Counted from the stretch's first letter, positions 1 through 9,475 are shown. The stretch is 64,000 bases of DNA from Rhodobacter ferrooxidans (GCF_000176015.1 NZ_ACYY01000006.1:119979-183978); one strand, 5' to 3'. Notes: generated by a model from the sequence alone, not told the origin. Translations and numbers: made by a program.

Positions 1-469
1 TGATCCATTCGCGCTGGCTCAGATCAATCGGACCTTCGGGGCTGGTGATGCTGCGGGCGGCAAGGTCGATGGTCAGATCGGCCAGATGCACCTGCGGGTT
101 GGGATTGCCGGAGTAGCGCCGCGCCACCGCCCCGATGCGGGCGGAAAGTTCGGCCAGATCGAAGGGCTTCACCAGATAATCGTCGGCCCCGGCGTTCAGC
201 CCGTCGATGCGGTCGGTGATGCGGTCGCGGGCGGTCAGGATGATCACCGGCGTCGCCGCCCCGCGCTTGCGCAAGCCGCGCAGGAAATCCAGACCGCGGC
301 CATCGGGCAGCATCAGGTCCAGCAGGATCAGGTCATAGCTGATGGTCTGGGTGCAGGCGGTGGCGTCGGCCAGGGTTTCCACCCAGTCGGGCGTGTGGCC
401 TTCGGCGGCGATCTGGTCGCGCACGGCGGAGCCCAGACCGCGGTCGTCCTCGACCAGTAGAATACGCAT
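1..469 (-). CDS. OmpR-family response regulator (partial, C-terminus outside window)
   Basis: The ATG at 469 reads leftwards off the window edge, so only the receiver domain and the start of the DNA-binding domain are visible (about 156 residues). The receiver begins MRILLVEDD, with the acidic pair D8/D9, phospho-acceptor D51 in LILLDLMLPDGRG, the switch threonine in ILTAR and the conserved lysine in LVKPFD. The last residues in the window (SITSPEGPIDLSQREW) match the first strands of an OmpR/PhoB winged helix, so this is a transcriptional activator of the QseB/TctD type. It is divergent from the PepSY-cytochrome b-DUF2271-reductase-ApbE operon, with 195 bases between the two start codons, and probably controls that operon. 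The partner histidine kinase would lie outside the window to the left; that is inference. Confidence 0.93.
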   Translation of the reverse strand, partial: MRILLVEDDRGLGSAVRDQIAAEGHTPDWVETLADATACTQTISYDLILLDLMLPDGRGLDFLRGLRKRGAATPVIILTARDRITDRIDGLNAGADDYLVKPFDLAELSARIGAVARRYSGNPNPQVHLADLTIDLAARSITSPEGPIDLSQREWI

Positions 470-664
470 CGCCAGACCTTTCCGCTGCGGCAGATGGATT
501 GCCGCCTTGCCCACGCCCCTGCACGCGCAGCCTGACAACCAGCTTAACACGATTGGATTTGCTTTGCCCAAGGCCGTTCGTTCAGCACAGTGTCAGGAAG
601 CGGGCGCAAAACCGCGCTTGATCGGCAGGGCCTGCCTCTGTGATCGCGAATCAAAGGTGACATG

Positions 665-1021
665 ATGAAACGCAAGATGCTGGTCGCGGGCGTGCTGGTG
701 GCAGGGCTGCTGGCCACGGCGGCCTATCCGGGGGATGACTGCACCGCGCCGATGTCCACCTGGCAACCGCGCGAGGTGCTGGCCGAGAAGGTGCGCGCGC
801 TGGGCTGGGAGGTGGACCGCATCCGCACCGACGACGGCTGCTACAAGGTCTATGGCCGCGACGAGACCGGCAAGCGCATCGAGGCCGAGTTTGATCCGGC
901 GACGCTGGAGCTGCTGGAACTGGAGCAGCACGACGATGACCGCAGGCCACGGGGTCGGCACGGCGCAGGGCATGACGACCACGGCGAACCGGTGCCGCCG
1001 CTTCCCGAAGGGTCCGACTGA
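665..1021 (+). CDS. Small exported PepSY-domain protein
   Basis: This is a roughly 118-residue protein with an N-terminal hydrophobic signal (MKRKMLVAGVLVAGLLATAA) followed by a single PepSY-like domain. The sequence STWQPREVLAEKVRALGW and then DDGCYKVYGRDETGKRIE, FDPATLEL is characteristic of the short periplasmic PepSY proteins found beside cytochrome b561 genes. The acidic, His-rich tail (HDDDRRPRGRHGAGHDDHG) could bind metal. ATG codons occur at 662 and 665; the AAGGTG element ending near 659 is better spaced for 665. It is the first gene of a plus-strand operon with cytochrome b, DUF2271, a PepSY reductase and ApbE. The role is probably as a small periplasmic partner in that redox chain, but the exact function is unknown. 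Confidence 0.85.
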   Translation: MKRKMLVAGVLVAGLLATAAYPGDDCTAPMSTWQPREVLAEKVRALGWEVDRIRTDDGCYKVYGRDETGKRIEAEFDPATLELLELEQHDDDRRPRGRHGAGHDDHGEPVPPLPEGSD

Positions 1022-1069
1022 CCACCTTCGCGCGTCACGGCCAAAATCTGCAAAGCAAGGACATGAACG

Positions 1070-1672
1070 ATGATCAAGGTTTGGGACATCGCGCTGCGGG
1101 CGTTTCACTGGGCGCTGGCGATCGGCTTTGCCGCCGCTTACCTGACCGGCGACGAGGACAGCGACCTGCACCAGTGGATCGGCTACACCATCGCAGGGCT
1201 GATCGCCTTCCGGCTGGTCTGGGGGCTGATCGGGCCGCGTTATGCGCGGTTCTCGCAGTTCCTGCGCGGCCCCGGCGCGGTGATCGGCTATCTGAGTGGC
1301 AGCCTGACCGGTGCCTCGCCGCGCTACATCGGCCACAATCCGGCGGGGGCGGCGATGATCGTGGCGATGCTGCTGACGCTGTCGGGCACCGGCTTCACCG
1401 GCTGGCTGATGGCCGACCCGGTCCGCATCGGCCTGCTGCCCGAGATGCCCGCCTTCGTCGCCCCGGCCTTTGCCGATGATGATGGCGATGGCGGCGACGG
1501 TGGCGACGGCGCGCTGAAGGAGGTGCACGAGGTGCTGGCCAATCTGATGCTGCTGCTGGTCGGGCTGCATCTGGCAGGGGTGGTGGCCTCCAGTCTGGCG
1601 CACCGCGAAAATCTGGCGCGTTCGATGGTCACAGGCCGCAAGCGCGCCGCAGGGCCGGGCGACATTGCCTGA
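1070..1672 (+). CDS. Cytochrome b561 (b/b6-domain) membrane protein
   Basis: This 200-residue integral membrane protein has four hydrophobic helices and histidines placed as in Ni,Fe-hydrogenase-type/b561 cytochromes: H13 (RAFHWALAIG), H34 (DLHQWIGY), and a C-terminal pair in EVHEVLANLMLLLVGLHLAG. These should ligate two b hemes and pass electrons across the inner membrane. A low-complexity acidic/glycine loop (DDDGDGGDGGDG) sits before the last helix, on the presumed periplasmic or cytoplasmic surface. The gene lies 48 bases after the small PepSY gene with an AAGG ribosome-binding site, and is followed by DUF2271. It is a plausible electron donor or acceptor for the flavinylated partner in this operon. 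Confidence 0.9.
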   Translation: MIKVWDIALRAFHWALAIGFAAAYLTGDEDSDLHQWIGYTIAGLIAFRLVWGLIGPRYARFSQFLRGPGAVIGYLSGSLTGASPRYIGHNPAGAAMIVAMLLTLSGTGFTGWLMADPVRIGLLPEMPAFVAPAFADDDGDGGDGGDGALKEVHEVLANLMLLLVGLHLAGVVASSLAHRENLARSMVTGRKRAAGPGDIA

Positions 1673-1832
1673 GGAAAACCGCCGCGGGCTGATCCTGCCC
1701 AAGATCAGCCCGCGGCCCCGGCTTTGGCGGTATATTGCCGCGACTGGCCGAAAATACCAAGGGATTCAGAAACCTGTCAGGCTGGTCTGGCAGAGCTTCC
1801 CGCAGACGTGCATTTACAGACGGAGACTCCCG

Positions 1833-2327
1833 ATGACCAAGACCCGTACCACCCGCCTTGCCCTTGTCGCCGCGGCCACCGCGCTGTCGGCGGCTTTTCT
1901 GACCCCCGGCATCGCCGCAGCGCGCTCGGTCACGCTGTCCACGCAACTGACCAACTATGGCGGCAAGGGTGCTTATGTGGCGATCTATCTGACCGACGCC
2001 GACGGCGCCTATCAGGGTTCGCTGTGGATGGCCGGCGGCAAGGCCAAATACTACAAGCACCTGCGCGGCTGGATGCGCGCCACCGGCGGCGACCGCGCGC
2101 AGGTGGACGGCATCACCGGGGCCAGCGTCGGTTCGGGCCAGAGCCTGAGCGTCACCGTCGATATCGCTGATGCGCTGATTGACGCGGGCTATCAGATCCG
2201 GGTGGATACCGCTGCCGAGGAGATGGCCGAGAATCCCGCCGACGTGGTGGTCGATCTGACCGCTGCCGGCGCAGGCAAGGCTGTGGCCGGCAACGGCTAT
2301 GTCTCCGCTTTCCAATACGACATGTAA
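1833..2327 (+). CDS. DUF2271 periplasmic protein with candidate FMN-attachment motif
   Basis: This 164-residue protein has a Sec-type signal peptide (MTKTRTTRLALVAAATALSA... ending near AAARS) and then a beta-rich DUF2271 domain. Residues 92-98 read DGITGAS, which matches the D-x-x-[ST]-G-A-[ST] consensus that ApbE enzymes flavinylate through a phosphoester bond; S98 would be the acceptor. An ApbE gene ends the same operon, so I infer this is a covalently flavinylated periplasmic electron carrier. The start at 1833 is chosen because it follows a GGAGA element and opens the signal peptide; an ATG-independent extension upstream has no such features. The inference of flavinylation rests on motif and neighbourhood only. 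Confidence 0.82.
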   Translation: MTKTRTTRLALVAAATALSAAFLTPGIAAARSVTLSTQLTNYGGKGAYVAIYLTDADGAYQGSLWMAGGKAKYYKHLRGWMRATGGDRAQVDGITGASVGSGQSLSVTVDIADALIDAGYQIRVDTAAEEMAENPADVVVDLTAAGAGKAVAGNGYVSAFQYDM

Positions 2328-2354
2328 GCCGGACCCGGCCAAGGACGCCCCCTG

Positions 2355-4526
2355 ATGTTGCGCCAACTTCATTCGATTCCCGGCCTGGTGCTGGGGCTGG
2401 TTCTGATCGTGCTGTCGGTCAGTGGCGCAATCCTGTCGATCGACCCGGCGATGGAGCGGCTGGATGCCCGCCCCATCGCCGGGATCAGCGTGGCGCAGAT
2501 GGCCGAGCGGGTGGTGGATTTCTACCCCGACATCGAGCGCATCGACCGGCGGGCCAATGGGGTGATCGTCGTCACCTATACCGGGCCGGACGGCTATCAT
2601 TCCGACCTGATCGACCCGGAAAACGGCTATGAGTTGCAGCCGTGGACGGCGTCGCCGTTCATGCTGTGGCTGAAGGGGCTGCACCGGTCTTTCCTGCTGG
2701 ACGATACCGGCCGGGCGGTCGCAGGGGTGGCGGCGGGCGGCATGGCACTGATGGCGCTGACCGGGCTTTTGCTGCTGGTGGCGGCGCTGGGCGGCTGGTC
2801 GCGGCTGACCCGGCCGGTGCGCGGGGCACAGACCCGGCGCTGGCACGGCACGGCGGGGCGGCTGGCGGTGCCAATGCTGGCGCTGTCGGCGCTGACCGGG
2901 GCGATGATGTCGCTTTACAACTTTGAATATCTGCCCGACGGCAGTGCCGACGAGCCGGATTTTCCCTTTGAGGTCGATGGTGGCCCGGCGTTGCCAGTGG
3001 GGCAACTGGCGGCGCTGCAGGCGGTGCCGCTGGACGACCTTTACCGGCTGACCTTTCCGGTTGCAGGCGATCCGCTGGACGTGTTCGGCTTGCAGACCAA
3101 CGATGGCAGCGGCTACGTCGATCAGGCGACGGGCGAGGCGTTGAACTGGCTGCCCACCACCACGGCGCAGGCGGTGTCGGCCTGGGTCGTGGCCTTGCAC
3201 ACCGGGCAGGGCATCTGGTGGCTGGGGCTGCTGCTGGGCCTGGGCGCGCTGGCCATTCCGGTGCTGTCCACCACCGGCACGCTGATCTGGCTGAAACGCC
3301 GTGGCGGGCGGCCGAAGGTGGCGGGGCTGGTGCGGGCGGGCGAGGCCGATCTGGTGATCCTGGTCGGCTCCGAAGGCGGCTCGACCTGGGGCTTTGCCGC
3401 AACCCTCGCCACGGCGCTGATCGACGCCGGGCGGCGGGTACATCTGGCGGCGATGAACGATCTGAAACCCTATCCCAAGGCGCAGGCGCTGCTGGTGCTG
3501 GCCGCCACCTATGGCGATGGCGAGGCGCCGGGGTCGGCCAAGCAGTTCCTGACCCTGCTGCAGCGCAATACCGGCCCTACGATGCCGGTGGCGGTGCTGG
3601 GCTTTGGCGACCGGATGTTCGCGCAATACTGCGGTTATGCCGATACGGTGGCGGCGGCGTTGCAGGCCGATGGCTGGCCGCAACTGCTGGAAACCGCGCG
3701 GATCGACCGCCAGTCGGTGGTGGATTTCGCCGCCTGGGGCCGCGATCTGGGCAAGGCGCTGAACCTGCCGCTGGTGCTGGATCACCGGCTGGCGCAGCCC
3801 GATACCGTGGAACTGGAACTGATCTCGCGGCAGGATTTCGGCGAAGCGGTCAAGGCTCCGGCGGCAATCCTGAGCTTTGTCGCGGCCGGAGCGGCAAAAC
3901 TGCCGCGGTTCGAGGCGGGCGATCTGGTCGGCATCCTGCCCGAAGGCTCGGACCTGCCGCGCTATTACTCGCTGGCCTCGTCGCGCCGCGACGGCATGCT
4001 GCAAATCTCGGTGCGCAAGGCGCCGGGCGGTCTGTGTTCCGGGCAATTGCACGCGCTGAAGCCGGGGGGGCGCATCCGCGCCTTCATCCGCCCCAACCCG
4101 GATTTCCGGCCGCAGCCGCACAAACCGGTGATCATGGTGGCGGCGGGTTGTGGCGTCGGGCCGATGGCGGGCTTTCTGCGCGGCGCCAAAGCGGGCCGTG
4201 GCATGGAGCTTTACTATGGCGCCCGCGATCCGGGGTCGGACTACCTGTATGAAACCGAACTGGCGGGCTGGCAGTCCGACGGGCGGCTGTCGCATCTGGT
4301 GACCGCCTTCTCGCGGGTCGAGGACAAGGCCTATGTGCAGGACCGCATCCGCGCCGATGCCGACCATCTGCGCGAACAGGTGGCGCGCGGCGCGCAGATT
4401 CTGGTTTGCGGCGGATCACCGATGGCGAAGGCTGTGGCGACCGAGGTCGATGCCGCGCTTGCACCCTTGGGGCTTTCGGTGGCAGGCTTGAAGGCCGAGG
4501 GGCGCTATCTGGAAGATGTCTATTGA
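2355..4526 (+). CDS. PepSY-TM / flavodoxin / NADPH-FAD reductase fusion
   Basis: This 723-residue membrane flavoprotein has three parts. Residues 1-310 are a PepSY transmembrane module (HSIPGLVLGLVLIVLSVSGAILSID, then WLKGLHRSFLLDDTGR and later helices). Residues about 330-470 are a flavodoxin-like FMN domain (LVILVGSEGGSTWGFA, LAATYGDGEAPGSA). Residues about 480-723 are a ferredoxin-NADP reductase module with the FAD motif RYYSLASS, the GGLCSGQL loop, the NADPH site GCGVGPMAGFLRGA and the C-terminal EGRYLEDVY. The layout is that of a CysJ-like reductase anchored in the inner membrane, taking electrons from cytoplasmic NADPH towards the periplasm. It follows DUF2271 by 27 bases, and its end overlaps the ApbE start by 11 bases. 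Confidence 0.92.
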   Translation: MLRQLHSIPGLVLGLVLIVLSVSGAILSIDPAMERLDARPIAGISVAQMAERVVDFYPDIERIDRRANGVIVVTYTGPDGYHSDLIDPENGYELQPWTASPFMLWLKGLHRSFLLDDTGRAVAGVAAGGMALMALTGLLLLVAALGGWSRLTRPVRGAQTRRWHGTAGRLAVPMLALSALTGAMMSLYNFEYLPDGSADEPDFPFEVDGGPALPVGQLAALQAVPLDDLYRLTFPVAGDPLDVFGLQTNDGSGYVDQATGEALNWLPTTTAQAVSAWVVALHTGQGIWWLGLLLGLGALAIPVLSTTGTLIWLKRRGGRPKVAGLVRAGEADLVILVGSEGGSTWGFAATLATALIDAGRRVHLAAMNDLKPYPKAQALLVLAATYGDGEAPGSAKQFLTLLQRNTGPTMPVAVLGFGDRMFAQYCGYADTVAAALQADGWPQLLETARIDRQSVVDFAAWGRDLGKALNLPLVLDHRLAQPDTVELELISRQDFGEAVKAPAAILSFVAAGAAKLPRFEAGDLVGILPEGSDLPRYYSLASSRRDGMLQISVRKAPGGLCSGQLHALKPGGRIRAFIRPNPDFRPQPHKPVIMVAAGCGVGPMAGFLRGAKAGRGMELYYGARDPGSDYLYETELAGWQSDGRLSHLVTAFSRVEDKAYVQDRIRADADHLREQVARGAQILVCGGSPMAKAVATEVDAALAPLGLSVAGLKAEGRYLEDVY

Positions 4527-5436
4527 TCTGATCACCCTGAACGGCCCGACCATGGGCACGCGCTGGACCCTGCGGCTGGCACCACCCGCGGGGCTGGACC
4601 TGGGCGCGCTGACCGACGCCTGCGCCGCCGCCATGGCGCGGATCGAGGCGCAGATGAGCACCTGGCAGCCGGGCAGCGATCTGATGCGCTTCAACGCCGC
4701 CGCGGTGGGAGAATGGCAGGCACTGCCCGCCGATCTGTTGGTTGTGCTGGCGGCGGGTTTGCAGATCGGGCGGGACTCGGATGGGGTGTTTGATATCGGC
4801 GTGGGGGCGCTGGTGCGGGCCTGGGGCTTTGGCCCGGCGCAGGGCCGCGCCGACCCCGCGCGGATCAAGGCGCTGATCGGCCAACGGCTGGCTACGGCTT
4901 CGGCGCTGGAGTTGGACATGGCCGGTGGGCGGGCGCGCAAACTGGCGGCGGTTGATCTGGATTTATCCGGCATCGCCAAGGGCTTCGCCGCCGATGTTCT
5001 GGCAGGCGTGGCGCAGGGATTTGGGCTGACCGATGTGCTGGCCGGGCTGGATGGCGAGGTGGTGGCGCGCGGTCATCGCCCGGACGGCCGACCCTGGGCG
5101 GTGGCATTGGAAGAACCCTTGCGCGGCAGCCGCACGGTGCGCGGGGTGATCGAGTTGACCGACCGGGCTGTGGCGACCTCGGGCGATTACCGGCATTTCG
5201 TGCAGGTGGGGGCGGGGTATCTGGCGCACTCCATGAACCCACGGCTGGGGGGGCCGGCACAGAACCGGCTGGCCTCGGTTTCCGTGCTGGCGGAGAATTG
5301 CATGACGGCGGATGCCTGGGCCACGGTGCTTCTGGTGCTGGGCGAGGACGCCGGACCGGCCTTGGCCCGCGCCCGCGGCATCGAGGCGATCTTCCTTGTG
5401 CGCGACGGCGCTGTCCTTGCCGAAATCGTCACTTGA
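4516..5436 (+). CDS. apbE: FAD:protein FMN transferase (ApbE family)
   Basis: This 306-residue enzyme transfers FMN from FAD to a Ser/Thr of a target protein. ApbE signatures are present in order: TMGTRWTLRL near the N-terminus, DLSGIAKGFAAD in the middle, then GDYRHFVQ, HSMNPRLGGP and the metal-binding TADAWATVLLVLG near the C-terminus. It overlaps the reductase gene by 11 bases, so translation is coupled. The most likely substrate is the DUF2271 protein two genes upstream. The N-terminus (MSIDLITLNGPTMGT) starts directly at the catalytic fold with no signal peptide or lipobox, which is unusual because most ApbE proteins act in the periplasm; see findings. Confidence 0.95.
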   Translation: MSIDLITLNGPTMGTRWTLRLAPPAGLDLGALTDACAAAMARIEAQMSTWQPGSDLMRFNAAAVGEWQALPADLLVVLAAGLQIGRDSDGVFDIGVGALVRAWGFGPAQGRADPARIKALIGQRLATASALELDMAGGRARKLAAVDLDLSGIAKGFAADVLAGVAQGFGLTDVLAGLDGEVVARGHRPDGRPWAVALEEPLRGSRTVRGVIELTDRAVATSGDYRHFVQVGAGYLAHSMNPRLGGPAQNRLASVSVLAENCMTADAWATVLLVLGEDAGPALARARGIEAIFLVRDGAVLAEIVT

Positions 5437-5579
5437 ACTGACACATGACGAAGGCCGCGGCGGCTGCACCTGCCAAGGCCGGTGCGACAGCGGTTTGGCA
5501 CGCGCAGCCGTCCTTGACGTTTGGCAGCAGATATTTGTCCCGGTATCACAGCGAGAAGCGCCCGCAAGGAAGCGCCGAG

Positions 5580-6503
5580 CTAACCCTGTGGCGTGACGGC
5601 CTTGGCTTGCTGCGCCCTTGCCAGACCCAGCTTGCGCTCGCGCCAGATGATCAGGATGCCCGCCGTCACCACCAGCGCCGCCCCGCCCAGCATGCTCCAA
5701 CTGGGAACCTCGCCAAAACCCCAATAGCCGATCGCCAGCGCGAACAGGATCGAGGCATAGTCGAACGGCGCCACCACCGAGGCATCGGCCTCGCGGTAGC
5801 TGGAGGTCAGGAAAATCTGGCCAAAGCCGCCGAGGATGCCCGCCATCACCAGCAGTGCACCTTCGGTCGGCGTCGGCAGCACCCAGCCGAACGGCAGGGT
5901 GACCAGCGACAGCACCGAGCCGGTCAGCGAGAAATAAAACACGATCGTGGGCGTGCGGTCGGTCAGGATCAGCTTGCGCACGAACACCTGTGCCAGGGCT
6001 GCAAACACCGCGCCCCCCAGCACCAGCACCGCCCCCAGCGCCTCGGCCTGACCCGCAGCGCCGCCGCTTGCCACGCTCAGCCGCGGCGCCAGCACGATCA
6101 ACACCCCGGCCAGCCCCAGCACCACGGCGGAGATGCGGAACGCCCGCACCTCTTCGCCCAGAAACATCGCGGCGAACACCACGGTCAGCAGCGGGGCGGC
6201 AAAGCCGATGGCGGTGACCTCGGGCAGCGGCAGGTAGCCTAAGCCGGCAAAGCCCAGCCCCATCGCCATGATCCCCATCAGCCCGCGCCAGACATGGCCG
6301 ATCGGGTTCTGCGCCCGCAGGCCGGTGGACAGCTCGCGCCGCAGCAGCAGCCAGACCACGATCACCGGCAGCGCGAAGAACGAGCGGAAGAACACCGCCT
6401 CGCCCGGCGGCACATGCTGCGCCGTGGCCTTGATCAGCGCCGACATGGCGATGAACAGGACCCCCGACACAAGTTTCAGCAGGATGCCGCGCAGCGGGCG
6501 CAT
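5580..6503 (-). CDS. EamA/DMT-family transporter (10 TM)
   Basis: This 307-residue polytopic membrane protein has two tandem EamA repeats of about five helices each. The first begins [22 protein letters not shown] with the family's early [16 protein letters not shown] segment; the second covers [15 protein letters not shown] to the C-terminus. Such drug/metabolite transporters export small metabolites, but the substrate cannot be read from sequence. It converges with ApbE (143 bases apart) and is divergent from adenine deaminase. The start is the ATG that opens the first helix. Confidence 0.9.
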   Translation of the reverse strand: MRPLRGILLKLVSGVLFIAMSALIKATAQHVPPGEAVFFRSFFALPVIVVWLLLRRELSTGLRAQNPIGHVWRGLMGIMAMGLGFAGLGYLPLPEVTAIGFAAPLLTVVFAAMFLGEEVRAFRISAVVLGLAGVLIVLAPRLSVASGGAAGQAEALGAVLVLGGAVFAALAQVFVRKLILTDRTPTIVFYFSLTGSVLSLVTLPFGWVLPTPTEGALLVMAGILGGFGQIFLTSSYREADASVVAPFDYASILFALAIGYWGFGEVPSWSMLGGAALVVTAGILIIWRERKLGLARAQQAKAVTPQG

Positions 6504-6632
6504 GGGAACCTTTGGCCAGGGGTTGGGTCAGGGGTGGGGCAGGTGGATCACCGAACCGGGCCTTGTGCAAGGGTGAACCCTCTGGACGGCGCCGCCGGGA
6601 AGGGGTCTGATGGCGCGGAAAAGGAGCCTGCC

Positions 6633-8333
6633 ATGCATGGGAAACCGCTGTCCGATCTGATCGCGCAAGGCCGGGGCCTTGTGCCCGCCGATCTGGTGTT
6701 GCGGGGCGGCTTGGTGTTCGATCTGATCACCGGCGATCTGGTGCCGGGCGATGTGGCGATCTGCGGCGATACCATCGTGGGGGTGTTTGACGCCTATGAA
6801 GGCGTCCGGGTGATCGACTGCACCGGGCAGGTGCTGGTGCCGGGCTTCATCGACACCCATCTGCATATCGAAAGCTCTTGCGTCACGCCGTTCGAGTTTG
6901 ACCGCTGCGTGACACCTTTGGGCATCACCACCGCGATCTGCGACCCGCACGAGATTGCCAATGTCGCGGGCCTGACCGGCATCCGGTATTTCCTTGAGGC
7001 CAGCGCCCATACGGTGATGGACATCAGGGTGCAGCTTTCCAGTTGTGTGCCCTCGACCCATATGGAAACCACCGGCGCGCGGCTGGAGGCGGGCGACCTG
7101 ATCCCGCTGATGGATCATCCGCGCGTCATCGGGCTGGCGGAATTCATGAATTATCCCGGAGTGTTGGCGGGCGATGCAGGCTGCATGGCCAAGCTGGAGG
7201 CGTTCCGCGGCCGTCATATCGACGGCCATTCCCCGCTGTTGCGGGGGCGTGATCTGAACGGCTATATCGCGGCGGGTATCCGCACCGAACACGAGGCCAC
7301 CACCTATGCCGAGGGGCTGGAAAAGCTGCGCAAGGGGATGCGGGTGCTGATCCGCGAAGGCTCGGTTTCGAAAGACCTGCACGCGCTGGCGCCGCTGCTG
7401 ACCGAGCGTTTCGCGCCGTATCTGGCGTTCTGCACCGATGACCGCAACCCGCTGGACATTGCCGAGCATGGCCATATCGACCACATGATCCGCACCGCGA
7501 TTGCGCTGGGGGCGGAACCGCTGGCGGTCTATCGTGCGGCCTCGCTTTCGGCGGCGGAAGCCTTCGGGCTGAAGGATCGCGGGCTGATCGCGCCGGGCAA
7601 ACGCGCCGATATCGTGGTGATCGACACTCTGGCCGGCTGCCACGCCGCCCGTGTCTTTGCCGGCGGTGTCGAAGCAAATGCCGCCGCGTTTGCCGCCCGC
7701 CAGACCATTCCGCCGGTGGCCCGCCATTCGGTGAAAACCGCCCGCATCGCGCCGCAGCACTTCCGCACCCCTGGCAACCGCACCGAAACCCCGGTGATCG
7801 GCATCCAGCCTGGCAAGATCATCACCCGGCATCTGACCTACGACATCGCGCCGCAGGACGGCGACAAGCGCCCCGACACCGCCCGCGATCTGGTGAAGAT
7901 AGCGGTGATCGAGCGGCATGGGGTGAACGGCAACCGCGCCACCGGTTTCGTGCAGGGCTTCGGGCTGCAGCGCGGTGCCATCGGCACCACGGTCTGCCAC
8001 GACCATCACAACATCGCGGTGGTCGGGGCCGACTATGCCGATATGGCGCTGGCGGCCAACCGGCTGGCGGAGATCGAGGGCGGTTTCGTGGTCACTTGCG
8101 GCGGTGAGGTGCTGGCGGAACTGGCGCTGCCGCTGGCGGGGCTGATGAGCCTTGAGCCGTTCGAGGTGGTGCGCGATGCGCTGATGGCCCTGCGCGCCGC
8201 CGCCCGATCCCTGGGCGTGGTGCTGGAGGAGCCGTTCCTGCAACTCGCCTTCCTGTGCCTGCCGGTGATCCCGCATCTGAAGATCACGGATTTTGGTATG
8301 GTCGATGTGGACCGCTTCGAGGTGCTGCCGTAA
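6633..8333 (+). CDS. ade: Adenine deaminase
   Basis: The 566-residue enzyme hydrolyses adenine to hypoxanthine and ammonia in purine salvage. The metal-binding amidohydrolase motif is visible as [11 protein letters not shown] near residue 77, followed by [33 protein letters not shown] and the second-half [17 protein letters not shown]. The AdeC-specific C-terminal domain has [12 protein letters not shown] and [24 protein letters not shown]. The length fits the AdeC family. The start at 6633 is preceded by AAGGAG at 6621-6626; longer readings upstream run into the divergent EamA gene and lack family sequence. It converges with the sulfotransferase three bases downstream. Confidence 0.95.
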   Translation: MHGKPLSDLIAQGRGLVPADLVLRGGLVFDLITGDLVPGDVAICGDTIVGVFDAYEGVRVIDCTGQVLVPGFIDTHLHIESSCVTPFEFDRCVTPLGITTAICDPHEIANVAGLTGIRYFLEASAHTVMDIRVQLSSCVPSTHMETTGARLEAGDLIPLMDHPRVIGLAEFMNYPGVLAGDAGCMAKLEAFRGRHIDGHSPLLRGRDLNGYIAAGIRTEHEATTYAEGLEKLRKGMRVLIREGSVSKDLHALAPLLTERFAPYLAFCTDDRNPLDIAEHGHIDHMIRTAIALGAEPLAVYRAASLSAAEAFGLKDRGLIAPGKRADIVVIDTLAGCHAARVFAGGVEANAAAFAARQTIPPVARHSVKTARIAPQHFRTPGNRTETPVIGIQPGKIITRHLTYDIAPQDGDKRPDTARDLVKIAVIERHGVNGNRATGFVQGFGLQRGAIGTTVCHDHHNIAVVGADYADMALAANRLAEIEGGFVVTCGGEVLAELALPLAGLMSLEPFEVVRDALMALRAAARSLGVVLEEPFLQLAFLCLPVIPHLKITDFGMVDVDRFEVLP

Positions 8334-8336
8334 CGG

Positions 8337-9134
8337 TCAGTAGCCGAGAGCCTCGTAATCCGGGGCATAGAGCGTCTCGATCTTGCGGCGCTGTTCGGGC
8401 GTGATGTCGGCGCGGGCACTGGCGGTGCTGTTGAAGCGCCGGGCCAGCAAGGCGTCCAGCGGAAAATCCGCGGCACCGGCTTGGGCAAACACATGCCGCA
8501 AGTCGGCCTCGTAATTCTCGACCCGGCCGATGTGGTCATAGGTGATGTCGCGGAAGGCGATGTTGTCGGTCTGCAACCGCCAGTGGGTATCGGTGTTCAG
8601 CCGGTCCAGTTCGAAGCTATGGGCGATATAGTCCAGAAACACGTCGAAATTCCGCGCCTCGCCCTGCGCCGGATCGAAACCATGCGCCCGCATCGGGCCC
8701 ATGTGCTTGTGGCGGGCGATGTTGGTCTGATCGACAAAGAAGTTGCGGAAGGCCGAGCGCACCCGCGCCTCGGGGTGGCGCACGAAGGTAAAGAAATACG
8801 GCACATGCGCTTCGAAATACGGCTTGATCTCCATCCAGCGGTAGCGGGCGGGCAGGATACCGCGATCGGCGCGGTGGACGTTGCCTTTGTGCGGCTCGCC
8901 ATGGTTGGCATAGGCATAAAGGATCTGCGTGGTCTGGGTGCAGGCGCATTTCTGGTTGCGCAGGAACAACAGCCGGTGGTCCTGCGTCATGATCAGGTTG
9001 CGCAGCGTCCCGCGCAGGTGCGGCGGCTGTTTCTCCAGTTCCAGCAGCACCTTGTAGCGCGGAAAGAACGGCGCCAGCAGCCGGTTCAGCACGGTGTTCT
9101 GGCTGGTGGGTAACAGGAAAACGGGCTTGTCCAC
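8337..9134 (-). CDS. Sulfotransferase family 2 protein
   Basis: This is a sulfotransferase-like protein of about 265 residues. The PAPS-binding 5' loop corresponds to FLRNQKCACTQT and the 3'-phosphate site to FTFVRHPEARVRSAFRNFF, both typical of the carbohydrate sulfotransferase (Sulfotransfer_2) fold. Proteins of this family in marine and freshwater Rhodobacterales usually modify surface glycans or glycolipids. The start is uncertain: I use the GTG at 9134 because coding character extends that far; an ATG at 8990 (MTQDHRLLFL) is the alternative and would give about 217 residues. No glycan-synthesis genes lie nearby, so the acceptor is unknown. Confidence 0.8.
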   Translation of the reverse strand: MDKPVFLLPTSQNTVLNRLLAPFFPRYKVLLELEKQPPHLRGTLRNLIMTQDHRLLFLRNQKCACTQTTQILYAYANHGEPHKGNVHRADRGILPARYRWMEIKPYFEAHVPYFFTFVRHPEARVRSAFRNFFVDQTNIARHKHMGPMRAHGFDPAQGEARNFDVFLDYIAHSFELDRLNTDTHWRLQTDNIAFRDITYDHIGRVENYEADLRHVFAQAGAADFPLDALLARRFNSTASARADITPEQRRKIETLYAPDYEALGY

Positions 9135-9475
9135 GCGGCGGGCCTTGCTTGAAGAAGGGTGGTCGAACGAATTTCCACAGCGGCGCACCGCAGTGCCCAA
9201 CGGCCCCGAGCCAAACCGGCCCTGGCAGACAGGAACAATCTTCCTTCTAACGCGCGTTGGGCCGATCTTCCATACTCTATTGCGGCAGACTCCCGAACGT
9301 CGGTGCCGTCGCGCTTCGCGCCCTGAGTCCGCCGCGCCACAGGTCCTCCCCCATATCCGGTGTGCAGAACTTTCTTCTGTGCAGCCTTTCGGGGCCTTCC
9401 TATAGTCCTTGTGATAATACCGGGGGCAAACCCCCGGACCTGAGGCAGGACCAGAAAACAAGAAGGGGGGAAGCC
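9135..9475. other. Intergenic region with nrdR leader hairpin
   Basis: This 341-base gap separates the divergent sulfotransferase and nrdR-ribD transcripts and must carry the nrdR promoter. A perfect hairpin lies at 9420-9437 (arms CCGGGGG and CCCCCGG, loop CAAA), 38 bases before the nrdR start. I see no FMN riboswitch and no recognisable NrdR box. Confidence 0.5.

Noticed and set aside
1629..4367. A 912-codon open frame on the minus strand opposite the DUF2271-reductase genes
   Set aside because: It is rich in His, Arg and Gln with no domain, no signal and no start context, and lies antisense to clear family sequence; it is a high-GC shadow frame.
6528..8276. A 582-codon minus-strand frame opposite adenine deaminase
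   Set aside because: Composition is typical of an antisense frame of a GC-rich gene and the plus strand is a certain amidohydrolase.
9135..9475. FMN riboswitch upstream of nrdR-ribD
   Set aside because: The conserved RFN-element segments are not present; only a simple 7-bp hairpin is seen.
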